NCBI RefSeq assembly: GCF_001005085.2
Contig: NZ_LBMU02000016.1
Coordinates: forward strand, 124,001-188,000
DNA from: Streptomyces humi
GTDB lineage: Bacteria > Actinomycetota > Actinomycetes > Streptomycetales > Streptomycetaceae
Reading direction: 5' to 3'
Length of the DNA: 64,000 bases
The translations under genes and the position numbers were made by a program. The notes below the pieces were generated by a model. It was given only the letters and a program-made list of their open reading frames with translations. It was not told the DNA's origin and searched no databases. Position 1 is the first letter of the stretch, and every line of letters starts with the position of its first letter. Shown here one piece after another: positions 1 through 10,544 of this stretch.

Positions 1-434
1 TGGCCGGTGAGCGCGAGGGCGCCCATCGTACGGCCGTGGAAGCCGCCGTCGGTGGCGACCATGTGGGTCCGCCCGGTCAGCCGGCCGATCTTGAAGGCGG
101 CCTCGTTGGCCTCGGCGCCGGAGTTGCAGAAGAAGACCCTGCCGTCCCGGCCGAAGAGCTGGAGCAGCCGTTCGGCGAGGGCGACGGTGGGCTCGGCCAT
201 GAAGAAGTTGGAGATGTGGCCGAGGGAGGCGATCTGGCCGCTCACGGCCTCGACGATCGCCGGGTGGGCGTGGCCGAGCGCGTTGGTGGCGATGCCGGCG
301 ACGAGGTCGAGGTACTCCCGGCCGTCGGTGTCCCAGACCTTGACGCCCTCGCCGCGCACCAGGGGCAGCCGCGGGGTGCCGTAGTTGTTCATGAGCGCGC
401 CCTGCCAGCGCGAGGTCAGTTCCTGGTTGCTCAT
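1..434 (-). CDS. argD: Acetylornithine aminotransferase, N-terminal part (cut by window edge)
   Basis: PLP-dependent transaminase that makes N-acetylornithine from N-acetylglutamate semialdehyde in arginine synthesis. Only the first ~144 codons are inside the window. They read [20 protein letters not shown], then the class-III aminotransferase features: a VWDTDG strand, a [12 protein letters not shown] turn, and [15 protein letters not shown] for PLP phosphate binding. The ATG at 434 overlaps the argB stop in an ATGA, so translation is probably coupled. The PLP lysine lies beyond the left edge. Identity rests on the motif plus its place at the end of argC-argJ-argB. Confidence 0.95.
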   Translation of the reverse strand, partial: MSNQELTSRWQGALMNNYGTPRLPLVRGEGVKVWDTDGREYLDLVAGIATNALGHAHPAIVEAVSGQIASLGHISNFFMAEPTVALAERLLQLFGRDGRVFFCNSGAEANEAAFKIGRLTGRTHMVATDGGFHGRTMGALALTG

Positions 435-1329
435 GACTCCCCCTCCGGATCCGGCACGACCATCGTGCCGATGCCTTCGTCCGTGAAGATCTCCAGCAGG
501 ATCGAGTGCTGGACCCGGCCGTCGATGACCCGGGCGGTCTGTACGCCGTTGCGCACGGCGTGCAGGCAGCCCTCCATCTTCGGCACCATGCCGGCGCTCA
601 GCTCCGGCAGCAGCTTCTCCAGTTGGGAAGCGGTGAGGCGGCTGATCACCTCGTCGGAGTTCGGCCAGTCCTCGTAGAGGCCCTCGACGTCGGTGAGGAC
701 CATGAGGGTTTCGGCGCCCAGAGCAGCAGCGAGTGCCGCAGCCGCCGTATCAGCATTGACGTTGTAGACATGCCCGTCGTCCTGCGAGCGGGCGATGGAG
801 GAGACGACCGGGATCCGGCCGTCGGCGAGCAGGGCCTCGATCGCGCCCGTGTCGATCGCGGTGATCTCGCCGACCCGCCCGATGTCGATCAACTCGCCGT
901 CGATCGTGGGCTGGTGCTTGGTCGCGGTGATGGTGTGGGCGTCCTCGCCGGTCAGTCCGACGGCGAGCGGCCCGTGCTGGTTGAGCAGGTTGACCAGCTC
1001 GCGCTGGACCTGCCCGGCGAGCACCATCCGTACGACGTCCATGGCGTCCTCGGTGGTGACCCGGAGGCCGGCCTTGAACTCGCTGACGATGCCGTGCTTG
1101 TCGAGGGCGGCGCTGATCTGCGGGCCGCCGCCGTGCACGACGACCGGCTTGAGACCGGCGTGGTGCAGGAAGACGACGTCCTGGGCGAAGGCGGCCTTCA
1201 GGTCCTCGTCGATCATGGCATTGCCGCCGAACTTGATCACGACGGTCCTGCCGTTGTGCCGGACCAGCCAGGGCAGCGCCTCGATGAGGGTCTGCGCCTT
1301 GGGCAGCGCGGTGTGCTTACGCGTGGTGC

Positions 1330-1333
<4 letters not shown>
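431..1333 (-). CDS. argB: Acetylglutamate kinase
   Basis: Cytoplasmic amino-acid kinase that phosphorylates N-acetylglutamate, step two of arginine synthesis. The 300-residue protein has the family landmarks: VIKFGGNAM near residue 33 (ATP-phosphate lysine and Gly pair), [10 protein letters not shown] near residue 70 (substrate loop), NVNADTAA near residue 200, and VLTDVEGLY (nucleotide site). The ATG at 1333 overlaps the argJ stop as ATGA, which decides the start over the much longer open frame upstream. The stop overlaps argD. Length is normal for the family. Actinobacterial enzymes of this type are usually arginine-sensitive; that is family knowledge, not visible here. Confidence 0.96.
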
Positions 1334-3559
<2,226 letters not shown>

Positions 3560-3709
3560 TGCATGCGGAGGGAGGGGCGGGCGGGAGGCGCGACGGGGCT
3601 GACGCCCGCTCCGCACACCCCGACCGAGAGCTGCCCCGCCCCGTCGCTCGTCAGTCCCGCGCCGGTCGCGCGGAGGCCGCGGCGAGCCGGGCCTCGGCGA
3701 CGCGGCGGG

Positions 3710-4129
3710 CTAGGCCGCCTCGACCTTCGGCAGCATGACCCACCGCGACACCACGAACGTCACCGGAATCGCCGCCGCCGACGCCATCAGCGGCGCGAAC
3801 TTGCTGCCCACGTGGAGTACGTCGACGATCACGTACACACCCACCGTGGTGATCACGAAATTCGTCGCGTTGGTCAGCGGGAAAAGCAGGAATTTCCGCC
3901 AGGTGGGACGGATCCGGTAAGTGAACCGGGCATTGAGAAAAAACGAGCCGATCATGCTCAGCACAAAGGCGACAACGTGCGCCGCAAGGTACGGCAAATA
4001 CCTGAGAAGAAGCAGGTAAAGGCCGTAGTACGTGGCCGTGTTGACGACACCCACCACCGCGAAGGTGACGATCTGCCCCGATATCGGGCGGGTGGGTCCT
4101 GTGGTGGTCGACAGGGTGGCGTTCGGCAT
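3710..4129 (-). CDS. GtrA-family small membrane protein (polyprenyl-phosphate-sugar flippase-like)
   Basis: 139 residues with four hydrophobic segments (about 17-37, 43-66, 80-100, 110-130) and the GtrA-type signatures FAVVGVVNTATYYGLY, FVLSMIGSFFLNARFTY and FLLFPLTNATNFVITT. GtrA proteins are thought to move polyprenyl-phosphate-linked hexose across the membrane. The ATG at 4129 shares a base with the stop of the upstream glycosyltransferase (TGATG), so the two are probably coupled. Several stretches use AAA, AAT and ATT codons and run poorer in GC than the neighbours, hinting at a different history or relaxed codon use. Substrate sugar is unknown. Confidence 0.85.
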   Translation of the reverse strand: MPNATLSTTTGPTRPISGQIVTFAVVGVVNTATYYGLYLLLLRYLPYLAAHVVAFVLSMIGSFFLNARFTYRIRPTWRKFLLFPLTNATNFVITTVGVYVIVDVLHVGSKFAPLMASAAAIPVTFVVSRWVMLPKVEAA

Positions 4130-5103
4130 CAGGGGATGAGGTCCTTCGTCGTGCCGCGGGTGCGGTCTTCCGTACGGTCCACGTTCGTCGCCTTCACCAG
4201 GAAGTGCGGGCGCCCCTTGACCTCGTAGTAGATCCGGCCGGTGTACTCCCCGATGACCCCGAGCATGATCATCTGGACGCCGGCCAGGGCGGTGACGGCT
4301 GTAATGATGGTGACATAGCCGGGCGTCTGGACACCGTGGATCATCGCCGCGCCCACGATCCACGCCGTGTACACGCCGGCCAGGGCCAGCAGGGTCATAC
4401 CGAGGTAGAGCGCGGCGCGCAGCGGGCGGTTGTTGAAGGAGAGCAGCCCGTCCAGTCCGTAGTTGAGCAGACTGCGGAACGACCAGGAGCTGGTGCCGTG
4501 TTCGCGCACCGCGTTCTCGTACTCGAAGGTGGTGCTGGGGAACCCGACCCAGGCGAACAGGCCCTTGGAGAAGCGGTTGTACTCGGTGAGGTCCACGACC
4601 GCGTCCACCACCCGGCGTGACATCAGCCGGAAGTCGCCCACGCCGTCGACGAGTTCGACGTCGACGAGCCGGTTGATCAGCCGGTAGTAGAGACGGGCCG
4701 TGAGGGTCCGGGTGAAGCGGTCGCCCTGCCGGGTCCGCCTGGCGATGACCTGGTCGTAGCCCTCGGCACGCAGTTCGACCATGCGCTTGATCAGCTCTGG
4801 CGGGTGCTGGAGGTCGGCGTCCATGACGATCACGCAGTCACCGGTGGCGTGCTTCAGACCGGCGAGCAGGGCCGACTCCTTGCCGAAGTTGCGGCTGAAG
4901 GAGACGTACCGGACGCGGGAGTCACCGTCGGCGATCCGGCTCAGCAGGGTCAGCGTGCGGTCGCGGCTGCCGTCGTCGACGTACACGAACTCCATGTCGT
5001 GGCCGAGCGGCAGGAGTTCGTTGGCGATCCGCTGGACCTGCTCGTGGAAGCGCTCGATGACGTCTTCCTCGTTGTAGCAGGGCGCCACGATCGATATCAG
5101 CAT
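4129..5103 (-). CDS. GT2 polyprenyl-phosphate glycosyltransferase (GtrB/CsbB type)
   Basis: 324 residues. The N-terminal GT-A fold begins ISIVAPCYNEEDVIERF, has YVDDGSRDRT (~41-50) and the metal-binding DADLQHPPEL at 95-104, followed by the acceptor loop GDFRLMSRRV. Two C-terminal membrane helices (~232-258 and ~265-290) are the layout of DPM1/GtrB/CsbB enzymes that load a hexose or GlcNAc from a nucleotide sugar onto undecaprenyl phosphate at the inner face. It is coupled to the GtrA gene downstream and lies 25 bp below the YfhO gene, so the three form one transcription unit. Which sugar is used cannot be told. Confidence 0.9.
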   Translation of the reverse strand: MLISIVAPCYNEEDVIERFHEQVQRIANELLPLGHDMEFVYVDDGSRDRTLTLLSRIADGDSRVRYVSFSRNFGKESALLAGLKHATGDCVIVMDADLQHPPELIKRMVELRAEGYDQVIARRTRQGDRFTRTLTARLYYRLINRLVDVELVDGVGDFRLMSRRVVDAVVDLTEYNRFSKGLFAWVGFPSTTFEYENAVREHGTSSWSFRSLLNYGLDGLLSFNNRPLRAALYLGMTLLALAGVYTAWIVGAAMIHGVQTPGYVTIITAVTALAGVQMIMLGVIGEYTGRIYYEVKGRPHFLVKATNVDRTEDRTRGTTKDLIP

Positions 5104-5128
5104 GGGTTCCTCTCCCCCTGGGGACGGG

Positions 5129-7765
5129 TCAGTGAGCGGTGGTCGTGGGCTCGGTGGCCGGCGGCTCGCCGGAGCGGGCGGCGGATCTGCGGCGTACGGC
5201 CGTGCCGGCGCCGAGCAGCAGCAGGGCCAGCAGCGAGGCGCCGCCGACGGCGGTGCCCAGGCGCAGACCGGGCGGGTGGAAGGTGCAGGTGAGGCTGGTG
5301 GCGGAGCCGTGCAGGGGAACGGCGATCAGGCCGTGGTACTCGCCCGCCGGGGCCTCGTCGCCGCCGGCGGAGCAGCGCCAGCCGGCGATCCGGGGGGCGG
5401 CCACCACGGCGGTGCCCTTGCTGCCGGCGGGGAGCCGGGCGTGCAGCGTGCCGTCGGAGACGGTCACCTCCGTCGCGGCGGACGCCGTCAACCGCCGTAC
5501 GGCGTCCCGCAGTCGCGCCGTGTCGAGACAGCCGACGGCACCCCGCGCCGGAACCCGGCTGAGCCGGTTCGGCTTCAGCTCGATGCGGACCTGCCCGGCG
5601 GCGGGGACCGTGCCGAGCGGCTGCATCGCGGCGATCTTGGTGCCCTCGGCGTCCGACCGGTAGAGCCGCTGTCCGCCGTCGCCGGGGAGTCGGGCGGTAC
5701 CGGAGTAGTGCGGCGCCCACAGGAAGACCGAGTTCCCGGGCCGGCAGCGCGCGGTGAGCGTCCGCTCCCCGTCCACCAGCAGCCCCCGTGCCTCGTCGCC
5801 TCTCCGGTCGCCGCTGAGGGTGGTGGCGGGCAGCGTGTAGACGCGGGCGCCCAGCAGCAGTTCCTGGTTGCGGTAGGGCGAGGGACCGAAGGCGGCGGGC
5901 GTGGACCGGGCCGCGGCCGGCCGCACGGTCACCAGCGGCGGGACGTCCTCCCGGGTCAGGGTCGACGGGCCGCCGCCCTGGGGCAGCCACTTCTGGTGCG
6001 GATCCGGCGGGTTGTGCACCCGGGCGCCCACCGAGAACACCGCGTCGGTGACCGGGTTGTCGAGGCTCTGCAAGCTGCGGCCGCGCGAGGTCCAGCCGTC
6101 GCCGAGCGCGGTGAGGGTGCGGCCGAGGACGTCGGAGGTGAGGCTGCTGTAGTACTGGGCGCCCTGGCCGCCGACCGTCATCGGGTCGTTGGCGACCGTC
6201 TGCTCCCGGCCGGGTTCCGTGCGGTACCTCGGCCAGGCGTCCGCCCGGGCCACGGCGTCCGCCTCGCGCTGCTGGCGGTCGCCCCAGGGGGCGTAGTCGT
6301 CCATCTCGCTCAGGCGCCGGTGGGTGGCCACGGCGGAGGTGGCGGCGGCCTCGCCGAACTGCGCGCCGATCAGCAGCAGCGCGGCGAGTCCGACCAGCGC
6401 GGGCCGCCCGTTCCCGCGGGCGAGGAGGGCGAGCCCGCCGAGGGCGCCCACGGCGGCGAGCGCCACGACCGGCCAGGTGAGGTGGGAGTGCCGCTGGGTC
6501 AGGGAGCTGCGGCTCGCGACCGCCGCGACCAGGACCAGCAGCACGGCCGCCGCGCCCAGCGCCCGCCGGTCCGGCAGGCCGTGGGCGAGTGCGTGCCAGG
6601 CGGCGATGACCAGCAGGGCGCAGAACACGAAGGCCTGGCGGTAGGAGCTGCCGTTCGGGGCGGCGAAGGCGTGCCAGGCCAGGCTGGTCGGCGCCCACTG
6701 CAAGGAGAGGCCGACCGCCAGTACCAGCACGGTCCAGCCGGCCCGTACCCGGACGGGGACCGCCCGGTGGAACGGCAGGGCCAGGGCCAGCAGCAGGGCC
6801 GTGACACCGACGTAGAGGGCCGGGGAGCTGTAGCTGTAGGTGGTCGGCAGCAGCCGGGCGAGCAGGTCCTCGGTGCCGACCGGGGCGAAGTGGCCCTCGC
6901 GGCCCGGGTAGGCGTGCTTGGTGCCGGAGTACACGACGACCACCAGTGGCGCGGCCAGTCCGATGCCGAGCCCGACGGTGACCGCGGCCCGGCCCACGAC
7001 CGCGAGGGCGCGCCGCCAGGGCAGTCCGGCCAGCACCAGCCGGAGCAGCAGCACCAGGGCGGCGCCCAGGGTGGCCATGTAGGCGGTGTAGAAGTTGGCG
7101 ATCCAGGCGAGCGCGACGATCACCACGCCGAGCAGCGGGCGCCGGCCGGCCATGATCCACTCGCCGGCCAGGCAGAGCAGCGGCAGCGCGATCAGGCCGT
7201 CGAGCCACATCGGGTTGTACGAGGCGAGCGCCAGGCTCCAGCCGCACAGGGCGTAGGAGGCGCCCAGCAGGCCGGCCGCCCACCAGCGGCCAGGGCGCAG
7301 GCTGAGCAGCAGCCAGGCCATGGCGGCACCGGCCGTCGCCGTCTTCAGCACGGTGATCGCGTACACCGCGAGGTCGATCTCGTCGCGCGGGAACACCGCG
7401 ACCAGCAGGGCGAACGGGCTGCTGAGATAGGTGCCGACGTCCGGCAGGAAGCTGGAGCCGTAGCCGGACTGCCAGTTGACGAGGAGCCCGCCGTCGGCCC
7501 TGCCGTGCAGGAGGTCCCACAGGTGGGCGTGGAAGGGCACGTACTGGTTGCCGAGGTCGTTGACGCTGCGGGTACGGGGGCCGAACGGGTAGCTGCGGGC
7601 GGCGGCGTCGGCGGCACAGAAGGCGACGGTCGTGAGCAGGGCCGCGAGCAGGGCGGCGGCCGTCCGGGGGCGGGCACCGAGCCGCCCCGCAGGACCGGAC
7701 TCCTGCTTTGTCTCCCCCGCCGGTTTCACCCCCTGTTCACGCCCGGTCAGGGTAGTGCGAATCAT
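5129..7765 (-). CDS. YfhO-family polytopic membrane glycosyltransferase
   Basis: 878 residues. A first membrane helix (~38-55) is followed by a large extracytoplasmic loop with RSVNDLGNQYVPFHAHLWD, the N-terminal acidic region typical of GT-C enzymes, then about a dozen hydrophobic helices to residue ~480, a soluble region (~480-810) and a final helix before an Arg-rich tail. In Bacillus and Listeria YfhO proteins transfer a lipid-linked sugar to a surface polymer. Here it precedes the GT2 and GtrA genes, giving all three parts of such a pathway. The ATG at 7765 is the first good start (GGGGG about 9 nt upstream). The polymer it modifies is unknown. Confidence 0.85.
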   Translation of the reverse strand: MIRTTLTGREQGVKPAGETKQESGPAGRLGARPRTAAALLAALLTTVAFCAADAAARSYPFGPRTRSVNDLGNQYVPFHAHLWDLLHGRADGGLLVNWQSGYGSSFLPDVGTYLSSPFALLVAVFPRDEIDLAVYAITVLKTATAGAAMAWLLLSLRPGRWWAAGLLGASYALCGWSLALASYNPMWLDGLIALPLLCLAGEWIMAGRRPLLGVVIVALAWIANFYTAYMATLGAALVLLLRLVLAGLPWRRALAVVGRAAVTVGLGIGLAAPLVVVVYSGTKHAYPGREGHFAPVGTEDLLARLLPTTYSYSSPALYVGVTALLLALALPFHRAVPVRVRAGWTVLVLAVGLSLQWAPTSLAWHAFAAPNGSSYRQAFVFCALLVIAAWHALAHGLPDRRALGAAAVLLVLVAAVASRSSLTQRHSHLTWPVVALAAVGALGGLALLARGNGRPALVGLAALLLIGAQFGEAAATSAVATHRRLSEMDDYAPWGDRQQREADAVARADAWPRYRTEPGREQTVANDPMTVGGQGAQYYSSLTSDVLGRTLTALGDGWTSRGRSLQSLDNPVTDAVFSVGARVHNPPDPHQKWLPQGGGPSTLTREDVPPLVTVRPAAARSTPAAFGPSPYRNQELLLGARVYTLPATTLSGDRRGDEARGLLVDGERTLTARCRPGNSVFLWAPHYSGTARLPGDGGQRLYRSDAEGTKIAAMQPLGTVPAAGQVRIELKPNRLSRVPARGAVGCLDTARLRDAVRRLTASAATEVTVSDGTLHARLPAGSKGTAVVAAPRIAGWRCSAGGDEAPAGEYHGLIAVPLHGSATSLTCTFHPPGLRLGTAVGGASLLALLLLGAGTAVRRRSAARSGEPPATEPTTTAH

Positions 7766-7849
7766 TCTGTGCGGCCCCCAGAGAAAAACCGGGGGTGTTA
7801 CTCCCCGATGGTCTGCGTTTCGCCGACTTAGACGGGGAGAGGTACCTGA

Positions 7850-7965
7850 CGGTTGTGTCTCGCCTATGAAGTAATAAGCCGAATTCCGAATCCACGTGCG
7901 ATACGGAAAGAATTCGCGACTTCAAGGGAAACGAAAGTTTTCCGGGGAATGTTTTTCAGGTTAAC
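7850..7965. other. AT-rich intergenic tract
   Basis: The gap between the YfhO gene and the EamA gene holds about 115 bp much poorer in GC than its surroundings, with runs such as GAAGTAATAAG, GAAAGTTTTCC and ATGTTTTTCAGG and two EcoRI-like GAATTC words about 40 bp apart. I see no gene or convincing RNA in it. It could host a promoter for yfhO or a nucleoid-protein site, or be the scar of an old insertion. Confidence 0.4.
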
Positions 7966-8884
7966 GCGCCTGCGAGAGGTCGGTGGCGGCGCCGAGCGGT
8001 GCCGCCGTCACGGCTCCTGGCCGCCGGGCGCTTTCGATGGATCGGCCCCAGTACGTCCCCGCCACGACCAGTGCGGCTCCCAGCGCGGCGAGCACGGTGA
8101 GGTGTTCGCCGCCGAGCCCGACGCCGACCAGCAGGGCCCAGACCGGTTCGGTGCCGAGGAGCAGCCCGGCCCGGGTCGCGGAGGTGCGCTGGATCGCCCA
8201 GGTCTGGGCGAGGAAGGCGAACAGACCGCAGCAGAGGGCGAGGTAGAGAAGCTGCGCCCAGGTGCCGGGGGCCGTCCGGGAGAGCGCCGGCAGACCGGGC
8301 GCCGCGGGCCCGAGGAAGAGGACCGCGCCGACCACGCTCTGCACGGCCGTCAGCGGGAGCGGGCGCAGGGACCGGCCCGCGGTCACCCGTCCGACCAGCA
8401 CCACATGACCGGCCCGGGCCACCGCCGCCGCGAGCATCAGCAGGTCACCGGCGCCGGGGGCGTGCAGCCCGTTGCCGGACACCAGCAGCGCGACCCCGGC
8501 GAGACAGACCCCGGCGGCCAGGAAGAACCTCCCCGGCAGTGGCGCGCGGTCCAGGACCGGGGTGAGCACCAGGGTGAGACTGATGATCAGGCCCGCGTTC
8601 CCGGCGCTGGTGTGGGCGACGCCGTACGTCTCCAGGACCAGGACGGCGGCCTGGGTGAGGCCGAGCAGCCCGCCGTAGCGCCTCTCGTCGCGGCTCGGGG
8701 CACCGGCTCCGCGGAGCACGGGGACACAGGCGACCGCGGCGATCGCGTGGCGCAGGAAGAGGACCGTGAGCACGGGGAGGGCGTCCGTGGCCGTCTTCGC
8801 CGTCAGATAGCTGGAGCCCCAGACGACGGCGACGGCCAGCAGCACTCCATCGGTACGGCGGGTGGCAGGCATGCCGTCCACCAT
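7961..8884 (-). CDS. EamA/DMT-type transporter
   Basis: About 307 residues made almost entirely of ten hydrophobic segments with the two-fold repeat of the EamA (drug/metabolite) family: LLAVAVVWGSSYLTAKTA near the N-terminus and a second repeat beginning PLTAVQSVVGAVLFLGPA. Probably an exporter in the inner membrane. Two starts are possible, MVDGMPATRR at 8884 and MPATRR at 8872; neither has a strong ribosome site. It is divergent from a LysR gene 66 bp away, the usual setting for an exporter controlled by its LysR partner. Substrate unknown. Confidence 0.85.
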   Translation of the reverse strand: MVDGMPATRRTDGVLLAVAVVWGSSYLTAKTATDALPVLTVLFLRHAIAAVACVPVLRGAGAPSRDERRYGGLLGLTQAAVLVLETYGVAHTSAGNAGLIISLTLVLTPVLDRAPLPGRFFLAAGVCLAGVALLVSGNGLHAPGAGDLLMLAAAVARAGHVVLVGRVTAGRSLRPLPLTAVQSVVGAVLFLGPAAPGLPALSRTAPGTWAQLLYLALCCGLFAFLAQTWAIQRTSATRAGLLLGTEPVWALLVGVGLGGEHLTVLAALGAALVVAGTYWGRSIESARRPGAVTAAPLGAATDLSQAR

Positions 8885-8950
8885 CGCGGAGCTGCACGTT
8901 GAAGTAAACGACGACTTGCTCAACCGATCCTTTAGCGAAGCTACACTGAC

Positions 8951-9862
8951 GTGGTGGACGAACGGCAGCTGCGGGTCCTCCGGGAGCTGGGCGAACTGGG
9001 CAGCGTCACGGCGGTCGCCGAGGCGCTGCGCGTGACGCCCTCGGCGATCTCGCAGCAACTGCGCCTGCTCCAGCGTTCGGTCCCGGTCCCGCTCACCGAG
9101 CGGGCCGGGCGCAGGCTGGTCCTCACGGCGGCCGGACAGGCCCTGGCCGAGGCGGCGATCGGCGTGGAGACGGCGCTGGCCCGGGCCCGCCACACCGTCG
9201 AGGAGTACGTCGACGAACCGGCGGGCACCGTGTCGCTGGCCGCCTTCCACAGCGGGGCCGCCGCCTTCTACCCGCTGCTGCTGCGCCGGCTGCGGGCCCC
9301 GGGCTCCCCGCGCCTCACCCTGCACGACGAGGACGTGCCCCAGGCCGGTTTCCCGCCCCTGACCCGCGGTTACGACCTGGTCGTCGCCCACCGCCTCGAC
9401 CACGCCCCGCCCTGGCCGCGGACCACCGTCGTCACGCCGCTGCTGCGCGAGCCGCTGGACATCGCGCTGCCCGTCGGCCACCCGCTGGCCGACCGGTCCG
9501 CCCTGACCGCGCAGGACGTCGCCGACGAGCCCTGGATCAGCGTGCACGACGGCTTCCCGCTCCTCGCGACCGTCGACGCCGTCTCCGCCGCGGCCGGCCG
9601 CCGGGTCGAGATCGTCCACCGGGTCAACGAGATCTCGGTGGTCGCCGAGGTGGTCGCCGCGGGCGGCGGAATCGCCCTGATGCCCCGCTGGACGTCCCGT
9701 CCGCACCCCGGCGTGGTGCTCAGACCGCTCAGCGGTATCGGGGCCCACCGCCACGTCGACGTCCTCCACCGCCCCGAGAGCGCGGCGCGCGGAGCGGTGC
9801 GGACGGTCCTGGGTGAACTCCTCGCCGCCGCGCGGGTCATCCGAGGCCGGGACACCGGCTGA
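8951..9862 (+). CDS. LysR-family transcriptional regulator
   Basis: 303 residues. The N-terminal winged helix-turn-helix reads RVLRELGELGSVTAVAEALR then TPSAISQQLRLLQR (recognition helix), followed by a periplasmic-binding-like effector domain. Two adjacent GTG codons (8951, 8954) can start it. A -10-like TACACT at 8942-8947 would place transcription start on or next to the second GTG, so the mRNA is probably leaderless. It most likely controls the divergent EamA transporter. Effector unknown. Confidence 0.9.
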   Translation: MVDERQLRVLRELGELGSVTAVAEALRVTPSAISQQLRLLQRSVPVPLTERAGRRLVLTAAGQALAEAAIGVETALARARHTVEEYVDEPAGTVSLAAFHSGAAAFYPLLLRRLRAPGSPRLTLHDEDVPQAGFPPLTRGYDLVVAHRLDHAPPWPRTTVVTPLLREPLDIALPVGHPLADRSALTAQDVADEPWISVHDGFPLLATVDAVSAAAGRRVEIVHRVNEISVVAEVVAAGGGIALMPRWTSRPHPGVVLRPLSGIGAHRHVDVLHRPESAARGAVRTVLGELLAAARVIRGRDTG

Positions 9863-9867
9863 GCGGA

Positions 9868-9882
9868 CCCCGGTCTTCGGGG
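9868..9882 (+). terminator. Short GC hairpin after the LysR gene
   Basis: CCCCG-GTCTT-CGGGG begins six bases after the LysR stop codon. No U-run follows, as is common in streptomycetes. The rest of the gap to 10032 holds more short GC repeats and no gene that I can support. Confidence 0.35.
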
Positions 9883-10032
9883 CCTGCCTGCCGAGCGGAT
9901 CCCGCGGCTTCGGGGGCTCTCCCGACCCGCCCCGGACGAAGGCGAGCCGCCTGTGCGGAGCCTGACCAGGCGCCGGCCGTCCGCCGGAGCGGGTTGCCGT
10001 GCCGCGGCGGCCGGGTCGACCGTGGGACCGGC

Positions 10033-10063
10033 TTGACCTGGAGCGCGCTCCAGCTCCTAGCGT
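10033..10063 (+). promoter_or_regulatory. MerR-type promoter (19-bp spacer with palindrome)
   Basis: TTGACC (10033-10038) and TAGCGT (10058-10063) are separated by 19 bp, two more than optimal, and the perfect palindrome CTGGAGCGCGCTCCAG (10038-10053) fills the spacer. An over-long spacer holding a dyad is the hallmark of promoters that MerR-family activators untwist. Transcription would start near 10070 and read into the gene at 10104. No MerR gene lies next to it. Confidence 0.75.
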
Positions 10064-10103
10064 TCTCGTCGTGACCGTCGCCGAGGAGAACGGAAGAGCC
10101 GGC

Positions 10104-10544
10104 ATGAGCGAGAGCACGACCCGTGAAGAGCGTTTCGCGCGAGGTCTCGAGGTTCTGGGCCAGGTCGCCGGCGGCGCCGCGCCGCAGGTCCTCGACGCCC
10201 TGGCCGACGTCAGTCCCGAACTGGGCCACCAAGTGGTCGCCTGGGGCTTCGGGGAGATCTACTCCCGGCCCCAGCTGCCGCCCAGGGAGCGGCAGCTGGT
10301 GACACTGGGCATCCTCACCGCGCTGGGCGGCTGCGAGCCCCAGCTGGAGGTGCACGTCGACTTCTCCCTCAACGCCGGCCTCACCCCCGAGGAGATCGTG
10401 GAGGCGCTGCTGCACTCCGCCGGGTACTGCGGTTTCCCGAAGGCGCTCAACGCCACGCTGGTCGCGAGGAAGGTGTTCGCCGAACGCGGGCTGCTCCCGG
10501 TCCAGGAGCGGCCCGCGCCCGGTCCTGACGCTACTTCTGCCTGA
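10104..10544 (+). CDS. Carboxymuconolactone-decarboxylase / AhpD-like protein
   Basis: 146 residues of the CMD fold. The family core is seen as PPRERQLVTLGILTALGGCE followed by EVHVDFSLNAGLTPEEIVEAL and GYCGFPKALNA. It has a Cys and a His spaced like the AhpD/CMD active site (GGCEPQLEVH) but only one Cys there, so classic two-Cys AhpD peroxidase-reductase chemistry is unlikely. The ATG at 10104 follows GGAAGAG. Its 3' end overlaps the convergent arabinofuranosidase gene by 14 bp. The MerR-type promoter points to induction by a toxic or electrophilic compound. Confidence 0.85.
   Translation: MSESTTREERFARGLEVLGQVAGGAAPQVLDALADVSPELGHQVVAWGFGEIYSRPQLPPRERQLVTLGILTALGGCEPQLEVHVDFSLNAGLTPEEIVEALLHSAGYCGFPKALNATLVARKVFAERGLLPVQERPAPGPDATSA

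Noticed and set aside
5102..7831. 909-codon open frame on the plus strand opposite the YfhO gene
   Set aside because: Low-complexity Gly/Arg/Gln translation typical of the antisense of a GC-rich gene; the minus frame has membrane helices and family motifs.
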